DNA from: Saccharomycopsis malanga
Taxonomy: Eukaryota > Ascomycota > Saccharomycetes > Ascoideales > Saccharomycopsidaceae
NCBI GenBank assembly: GCA_004014935.1
Contig: CP025321.1
Location: 744,001 to 808,000, forward strand
Reading direction: 5' to 3'
DNA length: 64,000 nucleotides
Shown: positions 1-9,354 of the stretch, piece after piece
Numbering within the stretch: the first letter of the stretch is position 1
Layout of the letters: each line of letters opens with the position of its first letter
Program-made: the position numbers and the translations under genes
Notes under the pieces: model-generated
Database searches by the model: none
The model's input: only the letters and a program-made list of their open reading frames with translations
Told to the model about the DNA's origin: nothing

Positions 1-84
1 GTCACACAAGGAAAAACATAAAATTGACTATGAGAAGACGTACGCTGTTCAGATCAAGTCCCAAGATACCATTTATCTTTCCTT

Positions 85-810
85 ATGCCGTTTCTAAGCT
101 ATAATGATGACGGCTCAAAGGCACCAGCGCCTCCTTCGGCTGACGTCTCGATATTCCATCCAAAGACGATTCTTTTAGCGTGCATATTGAGCGGAGGGAT
201 TCTTGGAACGTATAAAATCTACAAGGCCAAGCTTCTGAGAATACCCACGGCGCTAGATATTCCCACAAGCTATTTTCACAAAAGATTAGTTCCTGGCAGA
301 GTGACGTCTGTTGGAGATGGGGACAATTTCCATTTTTTCCATACTCCGGGAGGAATATTAGCTGGCTGGGGTTGGTTACGACGTGCACCAACGTCACGAA
401 AGTTGTTGAAAAACCAGACATGGAGTGTTAGGCTTTGTGGGGTGGATGCTCCAGAAAGAGCACATTTTGGCAAGCCTAGCCAGCCGCATTCAGAGGAGAG
501 TTTATTGTGGCTACGTAAATATATTCTAAACAAAAAGGTTCTGGTGAAGCCGCTTCGCATCGACCAATACAACAGGGTTGTGTCCAAGGTTTTGATTAAG
601 AAGTATGGGTTTTTCACTAAAGATGTAAGCGAAGAAATGGTCAAAAACGGAATTGCAGTGGTTTACGAGCTCAAAAACGGCAGTGAGTTTGACGGCCAGG
701 AACATATATACCGTAGGTGCGAAGCTGAAGCTAAACAGCATCACAGAGGATTGTGGAGCGCCAAGGGTCGTACAATGACTCCTGGAGAATACAAGCGGTT
801 GTACAAGTAG
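85..810 (+). CDS. LCL3: Lcl3-type membrane-anchored staphylococcal-nuclease-like endonuclease
   Basis: A 241-residue protein with one N-terminal membrane segment (about residues 27-45) followed by a staphylococcal nuclease (thermonuclease) domain from about residue 68 to 235. The nuclease core is visible as VTSVGDGDNFHFF, then VRLCGVDAPERAHFG with the expected Arg and Glu, then the DQYNRVV strand and a closing HHRGLWSAK. Layout and length match fungal LCL3, reported as a mitochondrial protein whose loss affects chronological lifespan; nuclease activity is inferred from the fold. The start is the first ATG in the frame and leaves the membrane anchor intact. It converges with FMP52, whose stop is only about 85 bases away. 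Confidence 0.9.
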   Translation: MPFLSYNDDGSKAPAPPSADVSIFHPKTILLACILSGGILGTYKIYKAKLLRIPTALDIPTSYFHKRLVPGRVTSVGDGDNFHFFHTPGGILAGWGWLRRAPTSRKLLKNQTWSVRLCGVDAPERAHFGKPSQPHSEESLLWLRKYILNKKVLVKPLRIDQYNRVVSKVLIKKYGFFTKDVSEEMVKNGIAVVYELKNGSEFDGQEHIYRRCEAEAKQHHRGLWSAKGRTMTPGEYKRLYK

Positions 811-894
811 ACCAATAGCATTACTGATAGATAGAATTAGACATAATATATATACGAATGGTAGCAGATTCAGAATGTAAGTTCAAACAAGACG

Positions 895-1578
895 TCATTT
901 CAATGATCTCAAAATAGCATCAAGCTCTTTGGTCTCTACAATACGGACTTCCTGTTCGGATTTCTTTGGTTCTGAGAGAATCTTGTCGAGAACTAAAGCA
1001 ATCTCCGATCCATAGATAGCTTTCAATGTATACTGATTGGCAAATGTTCCATGGAAAAATGATCCTACATAGCTAGCAGCCTTGTTACCAAACCCCTTAT
1101 CCTTATCTCTTTCGCCCAACAAAACGCCTGGTCTGACAATAATGGTTCTTGGAAACCCGAGTCCGAGAACCGCTTCGTCTAGCTCTCCTTTCATTCTCAA
1201 GTAGGGAAACCGCGAGTTCTTGTCGGCTCCCATACTCGAAATCAACACATACGTATTGAACCCAGCCTCCTTAGCAGCGCCTGCCAACTCAAGATTAAGA
1301 TCATGATCAATCTTGTATTGATTATCAAATCCCCCAACAGCACCTTTGGTAGTTGCTAAGGATGAGTAGAATACGTCTGGATTTTCTGTCTTTTTCACAA
1401 TGTCAGCCCATTTGCTCGAGTCCGGCTCAATAATCGCAGTGACTTTACTGCTTACTTCCTTGTTCAACTTACGACGAGCAAGAGCGGTGACATCTTTGAA
1501 TACCGATGAACTGTCTGCTTTCTTTAAAAATTCGGACCCTACCAATCCAGTAGCACCAATCACAAAAACCCGCGACAT
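895..1578 (-). CDS. FMP52: Fmp52-like mitochondrial NAD(P)-binding protein
   Basis: A 227-residue short-chain dehydrogenase-like protein. The start is set at the ATG giving MSRVFVIGATGLVG, because this puts the Rossmann dinucleotide-binding motif (GATGLVG) at the very N-terminus, as in the family. An earlier in-frame ATG at 1719 would add 47 residues with no family resemblance. Other family marks are YSSLATTKGAVGG near residue 70, YVLISSMGAD near 110 and the IIVRPGVLLGER segment near 150. S. cerevisiae Fmp52 is found in mitochondria and microsomes; its substrate is not known to me. It converges with LCL3, and the U2 snRNA gene lies upstream on the opposite strand. Confidence 0.88.
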   Translation of the reverse strand: MSRVFVIGATGLVGSEFLKKADSSSVFKDVTALARRKLNKEVSSKVTAIIEPDSSKWADIVKKTENPDVFYSSLATTKGAVGGFDNQYKIDHDLNLELAGAAKEAGFNTYVLISSMGADKNSRFPYLRMKGELDEAVLGLGFPRTIIVRPGVLLGERDKDKGFGNKAASYVGSFFHGTFANQYTLKAIYGSEIALVLDKILSEPKKSEQEVRIVETKELDAILRSLK

Positions 1579-1751
1579 CTTCAATAGCTCGTCTACAATT
1601 AATACTAATCGAAATCCTAAAACAAGATAATAAAAAAAAAACCCCCCACAGTTAATTGATCCTTCAAACAGTATAAACTTATATTTCACATCTCCTCTTC
1701 TAACAAAATTATCATGCATCCCAATGCTTCTCTGGTGTGTTGCTCATCCAT

Positions 1752-1768
1752 GGGGGTCGCAGACCCCC
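1752..1768. repeat. Perfect GC-rich hairpin
   Basis: GGGGGTC and GACCCCC form a perfect 7-bp stem around a 3-base loop (GCA). It lies between the FMP52 start (1578) and the U2 promoter in otherwise AT-rich DNA. The next two bases would not extend the stem. It could be a protein-binding palindrome or an RNA hairpin in the FMP52 leader; nothing in the sequence decides. Confidence 0.5.
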
Positions 1769-1868
1769 CTACAAACTAGGAAATATGCAAATAAGCAACG
1801 GTAGCTGCATAGCAACATGGTTACCCGACTGCATACAGTGGCAAAATTTTTAGGAGGCTGTAAAAAAC

Positions 1869-1876
1869 TATAAAAG
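1869..1876 (+). promoter_or_regulatory. TATA box of the U2 snRNA gene
   Basis: TATAAAAG lies about 43 bases before the inferred 5' end of U2, a suitable position for a Pol II snRNA TATA element. No coding gene starts downstream on this strand, so U2 is the natural target. Confidence 0.6.
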
Positions 1877-1911
1877 GAGCGGTTCCCCCTACTCAAACTC
1901 TTCCCTTTTGA

Positions 1912-2112
1912 ACGTCAGTAAATCTCTTTGCCTTTTGGCTTAGATCAAGTGTAGTATCTGTTCTTTTCAGCGTAACAACTGAAATGCTTCCACAGGAAGT
2001 GTATTAAAATTGTTACTTTTATTTTTGACTCTGGCGGCCAGTTTTAATGGGCTTGCTCATAACTGGACGCATCGTGTCGCTGCCATTGCACTTGCTTCGG
2101 CTTCTGACGCAA
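1912..2112 (+). ncRNA. LSR1: U2 spliceosomal snRNA (compact form)
   Basis: The 5' half is almost identical to yeast U2 as I know it: CTTTGCCTTTTGGCTTAG, then ATCAAGTGTAGTATCTGTTC, which contains the GTAGTA branch-point-pairing sequence at 1951-1956. Stem-loop IIa is present as TTTCAG...CTGAAA, and a IIb hairpin as CTTCC-ACA-GGAAG (about 1987-1999). An Sm-type site ATTTTTGA starts at 2021. Stem III follows (CCAGTT...AACTGG enclosing ATGGGC...GCTCAT), then GACGCATCG and a stem IV loop containing CCATTGCACTTG, the U2B''-type loop. The whole RNA is about 200 nt, close to the metazoan size and far below the roughly 1.2 kb U2 of S. cerevisiae. Both ends are approximate. The gene lies between FMP52 and RXT3 and uses the TATA box at 1869. 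Confidence 0.93.
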
Positions 2113-2265
2113 ATCTCTTTTAAGTGTTTCCAACGAGGCCGTTGGTTGTATTTGAAAGATTTTTGTTAATATGGTCTCTTTCTAGTAGTTGATAGATACG
2201 TACTCTACTGATGGTAATAACTCGTATAGAAAAGCGTCTGTTTATTATATTACATAGTTGACCTA

Positions 2266-4284
2266 TTATACAATTTTGGGCTTTTTTGGTTCCACCGCAG
2301 GCTCTTCGCTCTGTTTTCTCTTGGTCTGCTCTGTATTCTCGACAAAGGCGTAATATTTATCTCCATTCTTCGTTCCTTTGAAGACAAAGTTTTCGTATTT
2401 CACAGAATACAATGCTACGGACATGCCGTCGTGAGAAGTTGTCCATGATCTGGAATTTAAATTGTTACGGAACGAACCTTGATACTGTTTCAAAGTAGGC
2501 AAGATAAGAAGCTCCGCTGTGATATCTGATTTGTTTCCAGAGTGTTCAAGTGTAAACAAGTTTTCCTCCTCAATCTGCTGTTCGAGTATTGTGTCTTCAT
2601 TTGCCGTCTTATCTTGTTCTTCGTCGTCTCTTGTAGCGTCATTATCATCTTCTTTCTTGTCATCTTTGTGCTCGTCTGTTGGTTCCTGGTCTTTATTATC
2701 TTTCTTGATATCAACAGGTTCAGCCAAATTGGCAAATAAAACATTTGATTGTTTTTCGGAAGCAGGTGTCGTTATTATCTTTTCACGGGGCCCTACAAGT
2801 TCCTGTAAATCTTTGAGCAATTCTTGTTCCTTTTGAAGCTGTTTGTCTATTTCTTCGTCTTCCCCAGAGTGCAGTTCCGCATCTTTTCCATTAGACAATG
2901 CAATCTCATCGTATATAAAACCACAATGCTTCAAAATGGCCACTACATCACTGTCGTCAGTGTAGATATCGGTGCCCCAAAGACTTCTTTTTTGCACACT
3001 AAGGTTAGGATTGTTCTTATAATGCAAGTAGTAGCTGGGTATTCTTACCGAGATGATCGAATTCACATGGTCCCTTAGTTCGGGGAGTAAGAAAACATGG
3101 TTTTTACGGATCTCCTTCTTGTATATTGCTTCTAGTTTCGGGTCTGTTTCCTTTTCATCCGAAAGCAGTTCTTGGAGCGACTTTGTTGGTGACAACGCGT
3201 ATGCTAATGTGCCAATGTGTTTTCTAGGGAACTTCTGGGCAAACGCAAGAGCTTCGTCATTTACTACAGCGATCTTTGGACGAACAAATGGCTTGACAGG
3301 AGCTTGTGGCGGAGGAGCATTGACAATACTTCCCTGGCGAGAACTGATATCTGTATTTGATGGCTTCTGTTCGTACTGTGATTCAGTTGTGTATTGTTGA
3401 AAGCCTTGCTGCTCACCAGCATTATATCTCCGAGCATCAGAGACTTGTTCTGATGGTTCTTTCGAGGCATTGAATCTACTAGGATGATGCTGGTGTATGA
3501 TGATACGCGTTTGCGGTTCCACAGGCTGCTGTGGAGAACTAGAAGCAGGTGAAGCTTCATTGTTCAACAAGTTTTTGATATTAGAACTACTACTATAGCT
3601 TCTGGCTTTCTGGGGAGGATACGTGTACTGAGGAGCTTGCTGCTGACGATGAATATGATTTGAAAACGTGCTGACAACAGGACTATTATTACCAGTGCTT
3701 GTTTCGCTTGGATACGCGCTCGGAGTGGTGCTACTGTCATTATTTAAGATTGAGTTGATCTTACTTCTGTTTGTCGGTATGTCCGACTGGAACGAACTGA
3801 TACTAGGAAGCTTATAGGCTGGCTTACTTTCATTAGATGTTCGTTCGCTGCCAGGAGCAAGCAGCGGTGAGTTGCTAGACTGATGATGATGATGGTGGTC
3901 AAAAGAAGGAAGTACGGGTGGTTTCGAAACTACAGGTGATGTTGATAATCTTCTGATTTCGAACTGATGAGGTGATGACCCGTTTTGAGCAGTATGCGGT
4001 CCATTATCAGTGCCAATCGCTGCAGTGCTATTGTATCCACGATCAGCCGCGGCCTCTGATGTTGCCAGAGACGTTGAGGACAACTTGGGCATTGAAAGAG
4101 GATTCACCGATAATGATACCAGAGGTCTTTGAATACCACTTATAAAGGATATCGGAGGAAGTCTGATGCCGCTAGCGTTTCCTTTGCTGTCACCGGCCGC
4201 CGACGAGTTGCCGAGCCCTGGTAGCGTCGGTCTGGCCGTTTCCAGGACATTTGAGCTGGAAGCATCAATATTATTCGTTGACAT
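2266..4284 (-). CDS. RXT3: Rxt3-family subunit of the Rpd3L histone deacetylase complex
   Basis: A 672-residue protein with a long low-complexity Ser/Pro/Asn/Gln-rich N-terminal half (including a five-His run near residue 129) and a conserved Rxt3 core from about residue 340. The core carries FPRKHIGTLAYALSP, HVFLLPELRDHVNSIISVRI and RSLWGTDIYTDDSDVVAIL. It resumes after an acidic spacer as YQGSFRNNLNSRSWTTSHDG and VKYENFVF. The basic C-terminus could be a nuclear localisation signal. S. cerevisiae Rxt3 belongs to the large Rpd3 (Rpd3L) deacetylase complex; this protein is more than twice as long because of its disordered N-terminus and acidic insert. It is divergent from the gene at 4707. 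In S. cerevisiae RXT3 adjoins RPL31A, and RPL31 is two genes away here. Confidence 0.85.
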   Translation of the reverse strand: MSTNNIDASSSNVLETARPTLPGLGNSSAAGDSKGNASGIRLPPISFISGIQRPLVSLSVNPLSMPKLSSTSLATSEAAADRGYNSTAAIGTDNGPHTAQNGSSPHQFEIRRLSTSPVVSKPPVLPSFDHHHHHQSSNSPLLAPGSERTSNESKPAYKLPSISSFQSDIPTNRSKINSILNNDSSTTPSAYPSETSTGNNSPVVSTFSNHIHRQQQAPQYTYPPQKARSYSSSSNIKNLLNNEASPASSSPQQPVEPQTRIIIHQHHPSRFNASKEPSEQVSDARRYNAGEQQGFQQYTTESQYEQKPSNTDISSRQGSIVNAPPPQAPVKPFVRPKIAVVNDEALAFAQKFPRKHIGTLAYALSPTKSLQELLSDEKETDPKLEAIYKKEIRKNHVFLLPELRDHVNSIISVRIPSYYLHYKNNPNLSVQKRSLWGTDIYTDDSDVVAILKHCGFIYDEIALSNGKDAELHSGEDEEIDKQLQKEQELLKDLQELVGPREKIITTPASEKQSNVLFANLAEPVDIKKDNKDQEPTDEHKDDKKEDDNDATRDDEEQDKTANEDTILEQQIEEENLFTLEHSGNKSDITAELLILPTLKQYQGSFRNNLNSRSWTTSHDGMSVALYSVKYENFVFKGTKNGDKYYAFVENTEQTKRKQSEEPAVEPKKPKIV

Positions 4285-4706
4285 GCCTTGCCAGTCTTAT
4301 TTGACCTTCTTCAAGATCGCGTCTTTGACAATCCTAGTGTAATCCACGAAGAAAAATCTTTCCAGTTTGGAAAAACGGACCTCAACAAAAAAATCGTCGT
4401 GCTTGAAAACGCGTATTATCTCGCAGTTTTGGCAATTTAAAACTCGCTTGATAGTTAAAACTATAAACACTATGATATATATGACTTTTCCCTGAATATA
4501 CAAATATTTGCTAGGAAATGTGGTCACCTGAAGCCATGTACCGGGGGTGTGATACGTGCATATGAATGCATGAAGGTCTGACACGTACCGTTTTGGCGGG
4601 TCGAGGAAGCTAGCTAGGTATGGGGACATGGCAAGGTGATGATATGATGATTATGATGATGGTATATTGATAAAGTATAAAAAGAGAGGATTTCGAATTG
4701 GGAAAA
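4285..4706. other. Divergent promoter region, RXT3 / uncharacterised gene
   Basis: A 422-base gap between two diverging start codons. AT-rich, with a TATGATGATTATGATGATGG run just before the right-hand gene. I see no RNA gene and no strong factor site. Confidence 0.5.
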
Positions 4707-6236
4707 ATGAGTGGAAATGATGGAGCCATGCTGCTTAAGGTTTCTCCGTATTCGGTTTTATTAGAACGCAAGCTTTTTCTATCCACAACGCAGGCAACAC
4801 TGGCTCTTGAGATTCCTGATGAAGCTGACCAGATCATCAGAGGCGTTAGTGGCGAAGATACTACAGGGTTTACACAAGAGCTTCATTGTTTAAAGTATTT
4901 TATTCTTACTGCTCTTGCGGAAAATAAAAAGAATAGACAGCATGCTTCATATTACATACAAGCAGCAGCGTTAGCCAAATCGCTTTTACTATCCAGTGGG
5001 TTGTCTGTATCGGATTATGGCTTGATCTATACTCTATGGGAAATCCGGCTTTCTGCGCTTGTGCTTTCGAGTGATAGTTATTGTTTCAGTATAGCTAAGC
5101 AAGAAGCAAAGAAGTTGAGCAATCACTTATTCAAAGTGACACATGCTTTGCACGGCGAAAACCGTAGAATTGGATTTCCTGCAAATGTCCCATTAAGCTT
5201 ATCGTTGTTAGTTATTCGTCTCCGTACAAATAGCCCCAGCATACTCTGTGCATCAGAGCTTTATAGCGTGTTATGGCTTCTTCGAGGTAATGTAAGTCGT
5301 GACTTGGATAACAAGGCGTTGGTGGATTCATCCACCATGATTTCGTACTTGCTCAGTTTCAACATAAGTGCCAACTTGATTGCGAAACGTGAATATTTGA
5401 CATTTCTTACACATGCAGACTCTGTAATCAAAAACCTCAAGGCTAAATTTGTATCCAAAGCTGATGATAAACAGTACGAGAAGTCCCTTAAGGCTGTCGA
5501 CAAACAATTGTTTTCACACTATTGTTTGCTTGCATCTTTGGTTTTAATGATTCAGGGAGATTATGCCAAGTCAGAAACATATGCAAATAAGCTCAAGGTC
5601 GCCCCAGATGGATCGTTAGACGACCTGGTCGCCACCAAATGTTTACAGAAGGTGCTTACTGTAGTGTCTCCTATACTTGATACAGATGGACTGTTAGATC
5701 TAGAACCATTGCAGGATGCTCCACAGATTAAAACGTGGGATGACTTGTTGACATTGAACAAGAACACCAGAATTACTGGACGCATCTTGTGCTGTTACTG
5801 CTCATACGTAGAACTTCTAATACGAAGTGATGAGATATTTGTTGACATTCTCCATAGCGCAAAGAAGAAGTCTGATTTGTTCCGTCAGTTGGAGGGCGTC
5901 AATAAAGATGCTGACAGTAGTGATGCAAGTGTTGCAATAAATAAAAGTAAAGAGAATATTGAAGATACCATGACACAAGATACAAATGGCAGCAAGTCAG
6001 AAACCACTGGCGATAACAAAGAAATTGACAACAAGACAGAAATCGCAGGTGATATCAAAGAAATTGCCTACACTACAATTGAAGGAAAAAAAACTGGAAC
6101 TGACATAACAAACAATACAGAAGAATCATCAGAATCGCTAACATTATTGGCGCTCAAAGACCAGGATATTGACTCTTTAGATGTGCTAATATGTTGCTGG
6201 AAACTTAACATTCATAAACTCTACGGGTTTGAATGA
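4707..6236 (+). CDS. Uncharacterised helical protein, possibly TRAPPC12-like
   Basis: A 509-residue protein, starting at the ATG giving MSGNDGAMLL (the frame is open a few codons further, but only from TTG). Residues 1-360 look all-helical, with spaced Leu/Ala-rich helices such as LIYTLWEIRLSALVL, VPLSLSLLVIRLRT and ELYSVLWLLRG, suggesting a TPR or other helical-hairpin solenoid. A polar, repetitive Thr/Asp/Lys linker (about 395-475) follows, then a final conserved-looking helix SLDVLICCWKLNIHKLYGF. The order (TLWxxRLSAL, then a VP-type helix, then YxxLWxLR) recalls fungal TRAPPC12-type trafficking subunits, but this is weak memory-based similarity and I do not assign it. The stop codon is followed within 10 bases by a fragment of the dispersed SINE-like repeat. 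Confidence 0.6.
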   Translation: MSGNDGAMLLKVSPYSVLLERKLFLSTTQATLALEIPDEADQIIRGVSGEDTTGFTQELHCLKYFILTALAENKKNRQHASYYIQAAALAKSLLLSSGLSVSDYGLIYTLWEIRLSALVLSSDSYCFSIAKQEAKKLSNHLFKVTHALHGENRRIGFPANVPLSLSLLVIRLRTNSPSILCASELYSVLWLLRGNVSRDLDNKALVDSSTMISYLLSFNISANLIAKREYLTFLTHADSVIKNLKAKFVSKADDKQYEKSLKAVDKQLFSHYCLLASLVLMIQGDYAKSETYANKLKVAPDGSLDDLVATKCLQKVLTVVSPILDTDGLLDLEPLQDAPQIKTWDDLLTLNKNTRITGRILCCYCSYVELLIRSDEIFVDILHSAKKKSDLFRQLEGVNKDADSSDASVAINKSKENIEDTMTQDTNGSKSETTGDNKEIDNKTEIAGDIKEIAYTTIEGKKTGTDITNNTEESSESLTLLALKDQDIDSLDVLICCWKLNIHKLYGFE

Positions 6237-6243
6237 ATGTAAT

Positions 6244-6286
6244 GTATTGGGCTTGAAATATAAGACTATTATTACTATTATTATAA
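6244..6286 (+). repeat. 3' tail fragment of SINE-like repeat (copy F)
   Basis: TTGGGCTTGAAATATAAGAC followed by an ATT/ACT-type trinucleotide run matches the 3' terminal block and tail of the dispersed repeat seen whole at 35226-35530. Only about 43 bases remain. It begins within 10 bases of the upstream gene's stop codon, so it probably provides part of that gene's 3' UTR. Confidence 0.6.
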
Positions 6287-6493
6287 ACGGTTACTAGTAG
6301 TACTTACAATACCCCCTCATGTTGAGAAGGCTTCCGTTTGAGTTTAAGCCCTATTACATATCACATGATAATCACAATATATAACATAACTAGCAGTCAC
6401 TAAATCCCGTGATTTTTCAAAGCACCTATCTTTTTCATGCATGTCACATGACACTCATAGTAAGCGGCGAGAATTAGAGAGTTAGCCCTATTC

Positions 6494-6505
6494 TGTATGG
6501 GTGCG
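6494..6505 (-). promoter_or_regulatory. Rap1-type RPG box of RPL31
   Basis: Read on the minus strand the site is CGCACCCATACA, close to the ACACCCATACAT ribosomal-protein-gene box bound by Rap1. It lies about 195 bases before the RPL31 ATG, a usual distance. A second partial ACCCATA-like core (GACCCATAG, plus strand) follows near 6533. Some yeasts drive ribosomal protein genes with Tbf1 instead, and TTAGCCCTATT at 6483 weakly resembles its RCCCTAA core. Confidence 0.5.
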
Positions 6506-6697
6506 CTGAGCTGGGCTGAAAAATAGTATGGAGACCCATAGTTAAGCAAAGCATACAGTGAGCGAAAAAAAATAGGAAAAATTCCAGTAGTGAAAAAAAA
6601 AAGAGAGAAAGAGAAATTTGAATATTACTGTTCACATATCTGAAGCTTTTGACGATACTTTCACTATCTTTATATATCAGCATCACCAACAGCAAAA

Positions 6698-7392
6698 ATG
6701 TCTAGCAACAGAAGTGCTCTTAAGGACGTCGTCACCCGTGAATATACCATCAACTTGCACAAGAGAGTAAGTCGTTATACTGTCAATAAGAAATTTCAAT
6801 ACATTATCGATTGTGGAATAGGGATTGTGTTGGAAAGATTATCATATGTGAACCGTTGAGAATTAATAGAGGCGGAATCTATCTGTCATTCATTTTCAAT
6901 ATTATAAAGTGTATTTAAAAGTAGTCATCAACGATCTAGAAAGAACAGCACAATAAAGTAGAGAAATATCTTCATCATTCGCAAATACTATTTCAAGTGT
7001 ATTTATGGCGAAACATCAATTCACCTTGAAGTGCATACGGTTTTACAAAAGATAATGTCGTGAAATTCTATACTGTTATAACAATATACTAACAAACATT
7101 TTAGTTGCATGGTGTTTCCTTCAAGAAGAGAGCCCCAAAGGCTGTCAAGGAAATCAAGAAGTTCGCTTACTTGCACATGAAGACCACTGATGTCAGATTA
7201 GACCCAAAGTTGAACCAAGAGATCTGGAAAAGAGGTGTCCAAGGTGTCCAATACAGACTTAGAATCAGAATCTCTAGAAAGAGAAATGAAGAAGAAGACG
7301 CCAAAGAAAAATTGTACTCTTACGTTGAACCAGTCACTGTTGCTTCCACCAAAGGTTTGGAAACCGTTGTTATCGAAGAAGATGACGAGTAA
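6698..7392 (+). CDS. RPL31: 60S ribosomal protein eL31 (one intron)
   Basis: Two exons. Exon 1 (6698-6766) encodes 23 residues ending [11 protein letters not shown]; the intron (6767-7104, 338 nt) has GTAAGT at the donor, TACTAAC at 7087-7093 and TTAG at the acceptor. Exon 2 (7105-7392) begins [20 protein letters not shown]. The product is 118 residues and aligns along its length with yeast eL31, including [20 protein letters not shown] and [20 protein letters not shown]. The intron lies just after LHKR, the same place as in both S. cerevisiae RPL31 genes. It is a component of the large ribosomal subunit near the peptide exit tunnel. Codon use is highly biased (TTG, AGA, AAG), as expected for strong expression. 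Confidence 0.97.
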
Positions 7393-9018
7393 GCTAATCT
7401 ATGATTATTATTAGATGTATGTTAATAATAGTTGAATGAATTTCTCTTTTTTAGATATTTTGTAGGGTGTGTTTGAATGCTTTACTCATGTTGGGTATAA
7501 TGCCAGTAAGTATTTTGGTTGTAATTTTATTTTGGCAGTTTAAGGTATGTAACCGTTTTATCAATAAAACTTAGCAATCAATAAAATTCTATATCTGAAT
7601 CTTGCACAGTTACACATGTTACAGTTGAACTCTACAGAATATAAATAAAATCTAAAAATTGCTAATCATTTAATTAATATAGACATAATCAAGTATGCTC
7701 AGTGCTACCTATAATCTAGTTAGTTGATTCTCTAAGCATACGAAATAAAACAACCGGAAATAAATCTACTATAACAAAATATAGATCAGTGTAACTATGA
7801 CATAATTACCATCATTGCAAAAAGGACTAGCCAAGACGACTAGCCCCGTAAGCTTTTGCTCAACTGGTAAAGAAAAAAAAAGTTATCATCATTTGAAGAA
7901 AACTGCTATGTAGTAGAATTATCTGGTAAAACTGTTGTACATACTCTCTCAGCAAATATCACAATGCTGCAATAACCATTGGAGCGCCTCACACAATTCA
8001 GAGAGAAAGTTGGTAAAGACAATGTTAGTTGTGTGCGAATGTTGTTAGACTTTAATGAGTTTATATAGAAAATTTTTCTATACTGGTGAATGGATGTGGT
8101 GTGGGGGTGTTTTGATATACTCTATACTATACTCTATACTACTCTATACTATTATAAGGACTTCTTATGCTATTTCCAACATTATTATTCAAAATTGCTA
8201 TGTTATTGTACGCTTTTCTCCACTGACAACATAGTTTGTACTGAAGTTAGCGTCTCAATAACAGTTTAATGTAGGCAGTATCTTCGTAACGTGTTGTTAA
8301 TAGTTTATCTTGTTTACATCTTGCTGGTTCGCCATTGTTCTCATATTCATATCAAAATAATTTACTCTAGATCAGTACCTCAGGTACCATTTCACATATT
8401 TTTCCTTCCGGGAAACAGAGCACAATATTTTGTATATGTCTATATAGTACCAAAGTACCAAAGTAGTAAGTAACATAGCCGTTGCCAGAGTATATCAAAC
8501 TACTGCTACACATCATGGCATCCCTTTGTCACTATAAAGTTTACAAGTCAAGCACTCACACTAGTCAAAATTTCACTTATCAGTCGGCCCACACGGCAGT
8601 CTGACCCAGAACGTTGTCACTTACTTTTTTTACTATATTTGTCAACCGACTTCTAAACAATCGGAAGCTACCATGAAAAACAATAAGCCCTATTACCGTT
8701 AAACAGGCAACACCAAGTATCCTGTCTTATCTATATTACTTTTTTATCACGATATCAACCCTAAAACTTCTCTTCAATACCGATTCTTGACTTTTGATAT
8801 CCAAAAATAAACTTTCTATGGGACGGAATGGCGTAAAAAGGGGGCGTGTCGATCTCCATTAGCGTGAAATTATTTTTTTTTACTGTTTTCGTCTACTGTC
8901 TCATCATGATAAAAGTATAAACTTCAAGTCAGTTCCACTTTATTTCCGTTCTTTTTTACTTTCTCTTGGCTGTTCTATTGTCTTCTGTATTGTATAGCAG
9001 TTTGCATAAGCGTTCACT
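7393..9018. other. Long gene-free region
   Basis: About 1.6 kb with no convincing gene on either strand. It holds a short tandem array near 8115 and scattered T- and A-runs. I looked for tRNA boxes and box C/D pairs. One weak minus-strand C/D-like pair (near 7885 and 7786) was not convincing. The right end, with TTTTTTTTTACTG near 8873 and pyrimidine-rich DNA, is presumably the promoter of the gene at 9019. Confidence 0.5.
8115..8152. repeat. Short tandem array, TATACTCTATAC-type units
   Basis: Imperfect repeats of ACTCTATACT, about three to four units. It is a simple microsatellite-like array in non-coding DNA. Confidence 0.6.
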
Positions 9019-9354
9019 ATGGCATTTTCGAAAAGCATTATCATCTATATCTGTCTCTTTGTTGCTGCGGGTGCCACTCTCATATTATCAGTGGTATACT
9101 GTGTTTTCAAGAAGATAAAGGAAAAAAAGGAGGCAAGAACAATGAAGGCTATCACCACTGACGATTACTTTGCTTATTCATATGATAATAACATGTCCGC
9201 CGGCAGTAAAGAAGGTTATGCCAAGTTACCAGCCAGCGAAAACCCATTTGCTGAAGATTATTCTGAAACTTTTATAACAAGACCAGAACCGGCTAGATAC
9301 GACCATCCTAGTAATGTTACTACCCCAAGAGATTCTTCTTTTGCAAGAGTTTAG
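9019..9354 (+). CDS. Small single-pass membrane protein, unknown function
   Basis: A 111-residue product with one strong hydrophobic segment at about residues 6-30 (IIIYICLFVAAGATLILSVV), followed at once by a basic stretch (KKIKEKKEAR). That suggests an N-out, C-in single-pass anchor. The 80-residue tail is polar and probably disordered, with an NPFAE motif (an NPF-type Eps15-homology ligand) and many Ser/Thr/Tyr. A pyrimidine-rich leader and a clean ATG support a real gene. I do not recognise a family. It lies alone between RPL31 and DUS4, with more than 1 kb of non-coding DNA on both sides. Confidence 0.65.
   Translation: MAFSKSIIIYICLFVAAGATLILSVVYCVFKKIKEKKEARTMKAITTDDYFAYSYDNNMSAGSKEGYAKLPASENPFAEDYSETFITRPEPARYDHPSNVTTPRDSSFARV

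Larger units (their letters stand above)
6237..6697. other. RPL31 promoter region
   Basis: This gap holds a SINE-like 3' fragment at its left end, a CATGTCACATGACA stretch near 6439, a Rap1-type box at 6494, and an A-rich leader just before the RPL31 start. Confidence 0.5.

Noticed and set aside
7780-7890. Possible minus-strand box C/D snoRNA (ATGATGA near 7885, CTGA near 7786)
   Set aside because: No terminal stem, an internal T-run, and no recognisable guide; the boxes are common by chance.
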